A DNA stretch of 24,742 nucleotides from an uncultured Rhodobiaceae bacterium (GTDB taxonomy: Archaea > Thermoplasmatota > Poseidoniia > Poseidoniales > Poseidoniaceae). Position numbers and translations under genes: made by a program. The notes beneath the pieces are model-generated. The model was not told where the DNA came from. It saw nothing but the letters and a program-made list of their open reading frames with translations, and ran no database searches. Of the stretch, positions 14,882 through 21,276 are shown piece after piece (the stretch's first letter is position 1; each line of letters opens with the position of its first letter). Where the stretch lies: the NCBI GenBank assembly GCA_937911445.1, contig CALDQY010000071.1, forward strand, positions 1 to 24,742, given 5' to 3'.

Positions 14882-14992
14882 TCACCAAAGCGGATACTTG
14901 AACGCTGTCACAGCGAGCAAGATTACTGCGATACCGAAAAAAGTGTAGTAAACCGATTGTGGGGGTCCTTTGGATTCATCGTCGCCGTACAT
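14882..14992 (-). CDS. 36-residue single-helix membrane microprotein
   Basis: An ORF of 36 codons and a TGA stop. It starts MYGDDESKGPPQ, continues with VYYTFFGIAVILLAVTAF as one TM helix (~residues 14-31) and ends KYPLW. The charged N-terminus, single helix and clean stop look like a real small membrane protein, and it fills the only coding gap between the kinase-like gene and asnB. The upstream site is weak (CTAGGAG is ~15 nt away; GGTAAGC lies directly before the ATG). No family is known to me. Short ORFs with a helix can arise by chance, so this stays tentative. Confidence 0.42.
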   Translation of the reverse strand: MYGDDESKGPPQSVYYTFFGIAVILLAVTAFKYPLW

Positions 14993-15049
14993 GCTTACCA
15001 ACAAACGCTCCTAGAGGACTCAATTCTTGAATATGGCGGCGAGAAAGTC

Positions 15050-15673
15050 TCACATGACGCCCAAAAATGGGTCAAAAATGAGAACCACAGCGAGAGGAAT
15101 CAACAACATCGTTGCGTTATCATCGATGTATCGTAACCGAGGCCATTCTGCTGCAACACAAATGGGTGCCATCATGGGCACCAAGACCCAAGGCGTTTCA
15201 ACCAAATACGCACATGCAGCCCAAATGATGGCGATTCCGAGCATTCCAGCCCAAATAACAGTCTGCGTTGAAGCACCTTTTCGACGTAGTTCACCAAGCA
15301 GAGGATCGCCTAGTGAAAGGCTGAGAATCAATGGATAAGCATAGGCTGCTTCCGGAGCGAGAAGAAACACCATTCCGACGCCAAGAGCACCCCATGCTAA
15401 AGCCGAAACTTGCTTAGCCTCGTAGGATCGCTGACCAACCACGGTCCAGCCCATGCGTAATCGAAGAGCTTCTGCAAATACGGCAATCATGATGATTGAA
15501 GAGACGACTTGAGCCAGCGAAAGTGAAACTGCATCTGCGACATCTTGTCCGAGTTCAAAATACAATAGGGGGAGAAACGACATCGCAAGGTGAATACCTC
15601 TGCGCAAAATATGGCCGGACATGCCTCCAACAGATAATTCGACAGGATTTGTGAGTTCGACTTGATCACTCAT
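15050..15673 (-). CDS. Dolichol/phytol kinase-like (CTP-dependent lipid kinase family) membrane protein
   Basis: 207 residues with ~6 TM helices. The Sec59/DGK1/VTE5 family uses CTP or similar to phosphorylate isoprenoid alcohols or diacylglycerol. Seen: GHILRRGIHLAMSF near the start, like the family's RK-x-x-H motif; LSLGDPLLGELRRKG, like its GD-x-x-A/G motif; and DNATMLLIPL near the C-terminus, like DN-x-T-x-P-L. These three occur in the expected order and the size fits (~200). In an archaeon this would suit polyprenol or geranylgeraniol salvage. The ATG overlaps the meaB stop by 8 bp, so it is read after meaB, although the functions have no obvious link. Confidence 0.55.
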   Translation of the reverse strand: MSDQVELTNPVELSVGGMSGHILRRGIHLAMSFLPLLYFELGQDVADAVSLSLAQVVSSIIMIAVFAEALRLRMGWTVVGQRSYEAKQVSALAWGALGVGMVFLLAPEAAYAYPLILSLSLGDPLLGELRRKGASTQTVIWAGMLGIAIIWAACAYLVETPWVLVPMMAPICVAAEWPRLRYIDDNATMLLIPLAVVLIFDPFLGVM

Positions 15674-16547
15674 TTCCGTTCCTCAGTTGAGCGTATGCAT
15701 CATCAAAGGACATCAATCCTTCCTCAATACTTGACAGGAGGGTATCGAATTTGGAATGCTCAAGAAGTTGCCGTTCATGATGCGAAAGAAGTCGCTCTCT
15801 CCAGCGTGCGCGCCCTGCACGAGTTGACTGTTCAAGCGTCAACAGCATCGATGAGGCTTCGGCTACACCTGTGCCATGAAGGGCACTAACGAGGAGAATA
15901 TCAGGTGCGTCCTCGTGACCGAGATGAAGCGATTCACGTAATTCATCAGCATGCCGTTGGGCACCATCCAAGTCTGATTTGTTGACAATGACTGCATCAG
16001 CAAGCTCCAACAAACCAGCTTTCTCTGCTTGCACTCCATCACCACGGGCAGGTCCCTCGACCAAAACAATCCGATCTGCAACAGCGGCACATCGGACCTC
16101 TGATTGACCAGCTCCTACAGTCTCAATCACGACTTTATCCCAGCCAACATGAAGAAGACAAAACGCCATCTCACGGACAACAAGCGGAACGGAGCCACTG
16201 GTTTTTCGTGTCGCTACAGAACGGACATAGACAGAATCCTTTCGATCGGCATCATCAACGATACGCATTCGGACGCGATCTCCGAGAAGCGCACCTCCTG
16301 AACGTGGAGAAGAGGGGTCGACAGCAAGCACAGCAACTCGCAAACCATGGTCAACCCACTCATGGAGCATACAATCGAGAAGACATGATTTCCCAACACC
16401 TGGAGGCCCAGTTAGGGCAAGGATGTTCCAATCAGAATCATTTCGTTGGGGCTCTTCAACCTTCAATTCACCGTTTTCAATCGATGAAAGCAAGCGAGCA
16501 AGTGCGCGACGGTCTCCAGAAGATGCGGCATCAAATCGCTTGTCCAA
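15666..16547 (-). CDS. meaB: Methylmalonyl-CoA mutase-associated GTPase MeaB
   Basis: G3E-family GTPase that guards and reloads adenosylcobalamin on methylmalonyl-CoA mutase. I place the start at TTG 16545-16547 (293 residues). AGGTGAG lies 3 nt before it, 10 bp after the mutase-subunit stop, and the protein then begins MDKRFDAASSGDRRALARLLS, where the family begins. In-frame ATGs at 16607-16613 would make 313-315 residues and overlap the mutase gene by ~50 bp without a ribosome site. Seen: Walker A GPPGVGKS (46-53 from TTG), VDPSSPRSGGALLGDRVRM, ETVGAGQSE, and NKSD as the guanine-specificity motif. It is placed directly after the B12 subunit, as usual for this pair. Confidence 0.94.
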   Translation of the reverse strand: MDKRFDAASSGDRRALARLLSSIENGELKVEEPQRNDSDWNILALTGPPGVGKSCLLDCMLHEWVDHGLRVAVLAVDPSSPRSGGALLGDRVRMRIVDDADRKDSVYVRSVATRKTSGSVPLVVREMAFCLLHVGWDKVVIETVGAGQSEVRCAAVADRIVLVEGPARGDGVQAEKAGLLELADAVIVNKSDLDGAQRHADELRESLHLGHEDAPDILLVSALHGTGVAEASSMLLTLEQSTRAGRARWRERLLSHHERQLLEHSKFDTLLSSIEEGLMSFDDAYAQLRNGNE

Positions 16548-16550
16548 GGT

Positions 16551-16557
16551 CTCACCT
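16551..16557 (-). promoter_or_regulatory. Shine-Dalgarno site that sets the meaB TTG start
   Basis: AGGTGAG on the minus strand, directly after the mutase-subunit stop and 3 nt before TTG. Spacing is the same as for the sites before the cytochrome b, ferredoxin and 20986 genes, so it favours TTG over the upstream ATGs. Confidence 0.65.
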
Positions 16558-17004
16558 TCACGCTGATTGGTTCCAATGCCATCCTGCGCCGTGCCCCACA
16601 CCCGCATCATCACGCATCACAGCAGTTGCAATGAATTCGACCATTTCCTCAGAGGTTGTGCCTGGTCCAAACAACGCACGGACACCTGCTTCGAACAATG
16701 GAGGCCAATCGTCTTCAGGGATAATGCCACCTCCAAAAACAATCACATCGCCCATGTCATGTTCACGGAGTGTTTCACAGATACGAGGAAACAAATGGCC
16801 GTGCGCTCCAGAAAGTGAAGAGAGTCCAAGCAGAATAGCGTCCTCATCACGAACCGTTTCAATAATCTGCTCAGGGGTTCGGCGTAATCCTGTATAAATG
16901 ACTTCATGACCAGCATCTCGAAGTGCACGTGCTACGACCTTAGCGCCTCGGTCGTGTCCATCGAGCCCGGGCTTTGCGATGACAATACGCAGTGGTTGGT
17001 CCAT
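16558..17004 (-). CDS. mcmA2: Methylmalonyl-CoA mutase small subunit, B12-binding domain
   Basis: 148 residues from the ATG at 17002-17004; a longer frame to 17100 adds unlikely sequence. It carries adenosylcobalamin for the mutase, which converts (R)-methylmalonyl-CoA to succinyl-CoA. Seen: LRIVIAKPGLDGHDRG, with DxHxxG at residues 15-20 (H17 is the axial Co ligand by family rule), EVIYTGLRRTPEQI, LLGLSSLSGAH and VFGGGIIPEDD. Length fits the stand-alone C-terminal subunits seen in archaea, where the catalytic large subunit is a separate gene, not present here. It is the first gene of the meaB/kinase-like operon and divergent from the acyltransferase gene 77 bp away. Confidence 0.93.
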   Translation of the reverse strand: MDQPLRIVIAKPGLDGHDRGAKVVARALRDAGHEVIYTGLRRTPEQIIETVRDEDAILLGLSSLSGAHGHLFPRICETLREHDMGDVIVFGGGIIPEDDWPPLFEAGVRALFGPGTTSEEMVEFIATAVMRDDAGVGHGAGWHWNQSA

Positions 17005-17081
17005 GTCACGACCATTGGACTGATGGTTATGAAAGAGTCGTTGAAATCCACATAGGCATGAAGATTCGGGGATGATATCAA

Positions 17082-18716
17082 ATGTCAGTTCCAACAACAT
17101 CGTCCATGGCTTGGGAGTCGGACCCTCCGCACCTCCAACCGAGCAAAGGCTATCTTAGGGTTCGGAGAGTCAATCGAGCCATTATGGAAACATGGTTTCG
17201 TGAGATTTCCACTGTCGACGTTGATACGCTTCCTGAAGACGGCGGAATCATCTACACGGCATGGCATCCAGGTGGCCTCATAGATCCTATGCTCATGATG
17301 GCGGCATTACCCGGTGGATTGACGTTTACTGCGAAATCTACCTTGTTCAAGATTCCAGTCCTTTCTCGCATCATGAAATGGATTGATGTTCAGCCGGTTG
17401 AGCGAGAGCAAGATGGCGTTGCAAGCCCCGAAGAGCGCAAAAAAGCCAATTCAAAGCTCATCGATACATTGGCTGAACTCGTTGCCAACGGTGAGCGGAT
17501 TGCCATTTTTCCAGAAGGCATGAGTCATACGGAATCGTCCGCAGTTGAATTGAAAACAGGTGCTGCTAGAATCCTTCTCGAAGCCCATCGAAGAGCGGTC
17601 GAAAAAGGAAAGCCAACGCCGAACATCGTCCCGATTGGATTGCATTACAGTGATCAACATTCCTTCCGTGAACGCGTAAGCTTGCAAATTAATCGTCCTC
17701 TTGAAGCACCCCCCTTGCCCCAAACAGATGGGTCACCACAACCCTCTGAAGAAGAACTTGTCCAACATGGAGAAGAAGCTCATGACCGTGCTTGGTGCAA
17801 GGAAGTAACGTCGCTTCTGCAAACGGAGATCAACCGAACAAGTCATGCACAGGAGTCATGGGAGGACCGCGAATTGGTCTGGCGTGCCCGTAGAATGATT
17901 CACACCATTCGCAGTGGTGAGAACGTTTCCAAAATCAGTTACAACGAGGCTGTTCTCGGTTCTCGACGTGTTCGTGCAGCATGGCAATACTTCTCAGTCA
18001 ATGACCCCGACCGAACGGAAGAAATCGAGACGAAGTTCAAAGAACATCACAAGGACATGGAGCGTATTCAATTGCGTTCATGGGAGTTGCAAGATCGAAG
18101 AAAGAAGATTTCAAAGAAAGCCTTTTTCCGGAACCTCGCATTCTGGATTTGGTCCGCATCATGGATGCTAGGATTTGTAACTTGGTCTGCTATGATTGCC
18201 ACAGGTGTGCCCTATTTGTTTGTGCGATTCTTTGTTTCAGTGAAGGCCAGTAGGCAAGAAAATAAAGCAGGCATTGGGTCGATGAAACTGCTCTATTCCA
18301 TTGGTCTGTATCCATTATGGTGGCTGTTTTGTGCCATCACACTCGGATGGTTCATTGCCTCTGCATCATCACCACTTCAAGATGTCAATTTACCTGGTTA
18401 TATCCTACCAGTTCTTGCTGCAATTCCATGGATGCTTGTCTCGATCATCCTTCTGTTTTGGTGGCCAGTTTCGGCTCGACTGCATTTGAAGTTGTATCAA
18501 CGACTGAGCAAGTCATGGAAGAGTCTGAGATTGTGGTTCAAATTAAGAAGCGGCCAAATCGAATGGGAGTCACTGATTCAATCACATCAAGCCCTCGCTA
18601 TGGAGATGGCATCGATTGGGGATGGTTTGATTCTCCCGGGCGATCCTGATTGGCAGGAACCACCTGCAGGAAAAGACGATTGGGAAATGGTACAATTCCG
18701 GCCCTCTGAAGGTTGA
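17082..18716 (+). CDS. PlsC-type 1-acylglycerol-3-phosphate acyltransferase-like protein with C-terminal TM region
   Basis: 544 residues. Residues ~40-230 carry an LPLAT fold: AWHPGGLIDPM (H62...D68, the catalytic His-Asp box in its HX5D variant) and IAIFPEGMSH (143-148 FPEGMS) as the acyl-acceptor-binding block, with an NIVPIGLHY strand. Such enzymes acylate glycerol phosphates or other alcohols from acyl-CoA or ACP. After a charged helical stretch (~230-345) come ~4 TM helices in residues ~350-463 and a soluble end. This is an unusual gene for an archaeon, whose lipids are isoprenoid ethers. It stands in divergent orientation to the mutase operon, and the carboxylase genes follow after 39 bp. 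Confidence 0.82.
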   Translation: MSVPTTSSMAWESDPPHLQPSKGYLRVRRVNRAIMETWFREISTVDVDTLPEDGGIIYTAWHPGGLIDPMLMMAALPGGLTFTAKSTLFKIPVLSRIMKWIDVQPVEREQDGVASPEERKKANSKLIDTLAELVANGERIAIFPEGMSHTESSAVELKTGAARILLEAHRRAVEKGKPTPNIVPIGLHYSDQHSFRERVSLQINRPLEAPPLPQTDGSPQPSEEELVQHGEEAHDRAWCKEVTSLLQTEINRTSHAQESWEDRELVWRARRMIHTIRSGENVSKISYNEAVLGSRRVRAAWQYFSVNDPDRTEEIETKFKEHHKDMERIQLRSWELQDRRKKISKKAFFRNLAFWIWSASWMLGFVTWSAMIATGVPYLFVRFFVSVKASRQENKAGIGSMKLLYSIGLYPLWWLFCAITLGWFIASASSPLQDVNLPGYILPVLAAIPWMLVSIILLFWWPVSARLHLKLYQRLSKSWKSLRLWFKLRSGQIEWESLIQSHQALAMEMASIGDGLILPGDPDWQEPPAGKDDWEMVQFRPSEG

Positions 18717-18755
18717 TGTTTGCCGGTTTTTTGAAGGGCAACGAATAAGGGCGTT

Positions 18756-20336
18756 ATGCCCAACCCAGTGTTGGTGAGAAGTCTGTCATCTACGGAACAA
18801 CGTCTCAATGATCTGCGTGCTCGAAAGGCTCGAAGCGAGGCTGGCGGTGGCCAAGCTCGCATTGATGCGCAACACAATCGAGGAAAGATGACGGCTCGTG
18901 AACGTCTTGACATGTTGCTCGATGAAGGCACATTCCAAGAGATTGATGCCCTCGTTGAACATCGTTGTCGCGACTTCGACATGGATAAGAACGTTATTCC
19001 AGGCGATGGTGTCGTAACCGGACACGGCAAAATCAACGGTCGTGAAGTCTTTGCCTTTGCACAAGATTTCACCGTCTACGGGGGCTCCCTGGGAGAGATG
19101 CATGGGCTCAAGATTTGCAAGGTTCTCGACATGGCCTTGAAAACAGGCCGTCCTGTGATCGGTCTCAACGACTCTGGTGGCGCACGAATCCAGGAAGGTG
19201 TTGCTTCCCTTGGGTCCTATGCTGAAATTTTCTTCCGAAATGTCCGTGCATCAGGAGTCGTGCCACAAATCAGCGTCATCATGGGTCCATGTGCAGGCGG
19301 TGCGGTGTACAGTCCTGCCATAACTGACTTTGTCATCATGGTCGATAAAACAGCACACATGTTCATCACCGGACCTGAAGTCATCAAGACCGTTACCAAT
19401 GAAGTTGTTTCCTTTGAAGACTTAGGCGGAGCGATGACACATGCCTCGAAATCTGGCGTGTCTCACTTCACGGCAGACAGCGATGATGCTGCTATTCAAC
19501 TCGCCCGAGATCTCTGCGATATGTTTCCATCAAACAACATGGACCGAGCACCTATCCGAAAGACCTCAGACAGTCCAGACCGCTCTTGCGATGCATTGAC
19601 GGAGTTGATTCCGGAGGACACAAACAAGCCATATGATGTCACGGACGTCGTTCGCGAAGTCCTCGATGATGGAGGCTTTTTGGAAGTTCAAGCGGATTAT
19701 GCCATGAACATCGTTTGCGGGTTTGGCCATCTTGCTGGACACACTGTCGGTGTTGTTGCCAACCAACCGAAGGTCCTTGCAGGATGTCTCGATATTGATG
19801 CAAGCGACAAAGCAGCTCGTTTCGTTCGATTCTGTGATGCATTCAACATTCCAATCCTCACCTTTGAGGACGTCCCAGGATTCCTCCCGGGGACCAACCA
19901 AGAATGGGGAGGTATCATTCGACACGGTGCAAAGTTGCTCTATGCGTATGCAGAGGCGACCGTTCCAAAACTGACCGTCATCCTTCGCAAAGCCTACGGT
20001 GGAGCATACGATGTCATGTCCTCGAAACATATCCGAGGTGATTACAACGTGGCTTGGCCAAGTGCTGAACTTGCCGTCATGGGTGCAGATGGAGCTGTTG
20101 AGATCATACATCGGCGACGCATCAAGAACGCTCGAAATCAAGAGCAAGAGCGTGAGCGTTTGGTCCAAGATTTCACCGACACATTCGCTAATCCATACAA
20201 GGCTGCAGCCATGGGTTACATCGATGATGTAATCGAGCCAAGTGAGACCCGTTCTCGACTTTCACGAGCCTTGCTCATGTTGCTTGAAAAGGAAGAAATT
20301 CGCCCTGCAAAAAAGCACGGGAACATCCCATTGTGA
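18756..20336 (+). CDS. pccB: Propionyl-CoA carboxylase carboxyltransferase (beta) subunit
   Basis: 526 residues. It moves CO2 from carboxybiotin to propionyl-CoA, giving methylmalonyl-CoA, in the cytoplasm. Seen: the crotonase-type carboxyltransferase halves with GGARIQEGV (141-149), GPCAGGAVY (177-185), FITGPEVIK, the VPGFLPGT loop and KAYGGAYDVM (412-421). D419 in this last motif is the position that selects propionyl over acetyl in the characterised Streptomyces/Mycobacterium enzymes (Ile in acetyl-specific ones), so propionyl-CoA is favoured. Length is typical (~510-530). It leads an operon with a 61-residue protein and the biotin carrier. The biotin carboxylase subunit is not in the window. 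Confidence 0.95.
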   Translation: MPNPVLVRSLSSTEQRLNDLRARKARSEAGGGQARIDAQHNRGKMTARERLDMLLDEGTFQEIDALVEHRCRDFDMDKNVIPGDGVVTGHGKINGREVFAFAQDFTVYGGSLGEMHGLKICKVLDMALKTGRPVIGLNDSGGARIQEGVASLGSYAEIFFRNVRASGVVPQISVIMGPCAGGAVYSPAITDFVIMVDKTAHMFITGPEVIKTVTNEVVSFEDLGGAMTHASKSGVSHFTADSDDAAIQLARDLCDMFPSNNMDRAPIRKTSDSPDRSCDALTELIPEDTNKPYDVTDVVREVLDDGGFLEVQADYAMNIVCGFGHLAGHTVGVVANQPKVLAGCLDIDASDKAARFVRFCDAFNIPILTFEDVPGFLPGTNQEWGGIIRHGAKLLYAYAEATVPKLTVILRKAYGGAYDVMSSKHIRGDYNVAWPSAELAVMGADGAVEIIHRRRIKNARNQEQERERLVQDFTDTFANPYKAAAMGYIDDVIEPSETRSRLSRALLMLLEKEEIRPAKKHGNIPL

Positions 20337-20345
20337 GGCATAAGC

Positions 20346-20531
20346 ATGGCCGACGAAGCAACACGACGAATGGCGGCTCTTGCAGCAGTTCTCAGCCTTG
20401 TTGAAACCGGTGATGATGCATCGCAGCGAGGACGTCAACGTGGTGAGGCTTGGTCACAAGACCATCGAAGAATGAACATGGGTCGCTCCTCACTCATGCA
20501 CCATCGAAGCAACAGAAGCCCTTGGAGATGA
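20346..20531 (+). CDS. 61-residue acyl-CoA carboxylase epsilon-like protein
   Basis: It lies between pccB (9-bp gap) and the biotin carrier (4-bp gap), in the same operon. Sequence pattern: an N-terminal helix AALAAVLSLVE, a Gln/Arg-rich spacer, a Trp, then RRMNMGRSSLMHHRS and a C-terminal SPWR. This small size, an early AAL-x-AVL helix and late Trp/Arg residues recall the epsilon subunit (AccE/PccE, PF13822) that stabilises actinobacterial acyl-CoA carboxylases. Archaeal carboxylases also have small unnamed proteins here. Similarity is by eye only and the protein is too short to be sure of homology; position makes a role in the carboxylase complex likely. Confidence 0.6.
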   Translation: MADEATRRMAALAAVLSLVETGDDASQRGRQRGEAWSQDHRRMNMGRSSLMHHRSNRSPWR

Positions 20532-20535
20532 TACG

Positions 20536-20946
20536 ATGACAGAAAAGCGTACAGTCAAGATCAACGGTGAAGAACTTGAAGTTGAAATTACAATCAACGA
20601 TGATGGAAGTTACGATGCAACGGTCGAAGGCCAAACCTTCACCGTTGAAATTCCAAACGCTCAAGCAGCACCGCGAGCCCGTCGAGGCGGTGGATCAAAG
20701 AAGAAGAAATCCGGTACAGTGTCTGCCAACATACCAGGAAAGGTTGTCACAGTTGAAGTCAAGGAGGGCGATGTCGTCGAGGAAGGTCAAGTCATTTTGA
20801 TTCTCGAAGCGATGAAGATGCAAAATGAAATTCAAGCCCCCGTTGACGGGATGGTCGTAAGTGTTTCATGCGAGGAAGGCCAAGCCATAGAGGCCAATGT
20901 TCCACTGGTCGTTATTGAACCAAATTCGACCGGAGAAGATGCTTGA
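20536..20946 (+). CDS. Biotin carboxyl carrier protein
   Basis: 136 residues. Domain order: a beta N-terminal region (~1-45), a basic Ala/Arg/Gly/Lys hinge (~46-60, APRARRGGGSKKKK), and a biotinyl domain (~62-130) with EAMKM at 91-95, so K94 is the biotinylation site. The PGKVVTV and EIQAPVDG strands on both sides are typical. The carrier swings carboxybiotin between biotin carboxylase and PccB. GGAGATGAT lies before the ATG. It would be charged by the ligase at the left end of the window. Confidence 0.95.
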   Translation: MTEKRTVKINGEELEVEITINDDGSYDATVEGQTFTVEIPNAQAAPRARRGGGSKKKKSGTVSANIPGKVVTVEVKEGDVVEEGQVILILEAMKMQNEIQAPVDGMVVSVSCEEGQAIEANVPLVVIEPNSTGEDA

Positions 20947-20985
20947 AGGGCAACAATTCAAGTGGGATGAAGATTAGGTGATGAC

Positions 20986-21225
20986 ATGACAGACGGACCT
21001 GCGTGTGACTATCCTGGATGTGGAGAAATCGGTGTCATCATCTCACGACTCTCCCCGGAGGGATACCTCGTCGCTACGGGCAAGAAGGCTTACTCCTTCC
21101 GTGAAGCCTACCGCCGCTTTCATTACTGCAACAACCACCATGATGAGTTGATGAACGGGGTCTGGTCTCGCGTCCGAAAGCCAGACGACAAAAGCGATGG
21201 CCATGTCGCACCTACAGCCATTTGA
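20986..21225 (+). CDS. Small putative zinc-binding protein
   Basis: 79 residues preceded by AGGTGATGAC 0 nt before ATG with the usual spacing. Seen: CDYPGC (C7, C12), a beta-like centre (GVIISRLSPEGYLVATG) and HYCNNHH (H46, C48, H51, H52), so Cys2 plus Cys/His could hold one Zn(II). No known family is recognised. It follows the biotin carrier after 39 bp on the same strand, but nothing else links it to carboxylation. Confidence 0.62.
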   Translation: MTDGPACDYPGCGEIGVIISRLSPEGYLVATGKKAYSFREAYRRFHYCNNHHDELMNGVWSRVRKPDDKSDGHVAPTAI

Positions 21226-21250
21226 AATTCGTTTCATAGGCGTAGTGGTG

Positions 21251-21256
21251 ATATAC
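21251..21256 (+). promoter_or_regulatory. Possible TATA element before the large surface-protein gene
   Basis: ATATAC at 21251-21256, 21-26 nt before the ATG at 21277, in a 51-bp gap after the small Zn-type gene. The spacing would give a leaderless mRNA; the element itself is weak. Confidence 0.3.
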
Positions 21257-21276
21257 CTCCAGTGTCTGGAAGGCAT

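Noticed and set aside
17005..17081. Specific promoter boxes in the divergent mcmA2/acyltransferase gap
   Set aside because: Only weak TATA-like strings (for example the minus-strand tttcataac) are visible; not strong enough to list.
18727..18740. T6 run after the acyltransferase gene as a terminator
   Set aside because: Only a short T run without a stem; could be the pccB promoter instead, so I do not assign it.
19566..20168. 200-codon minus-strand frame opposite pccB
   Set aside because: Antisense shadow of a strongly conserved gene; no ribosome site or motif.
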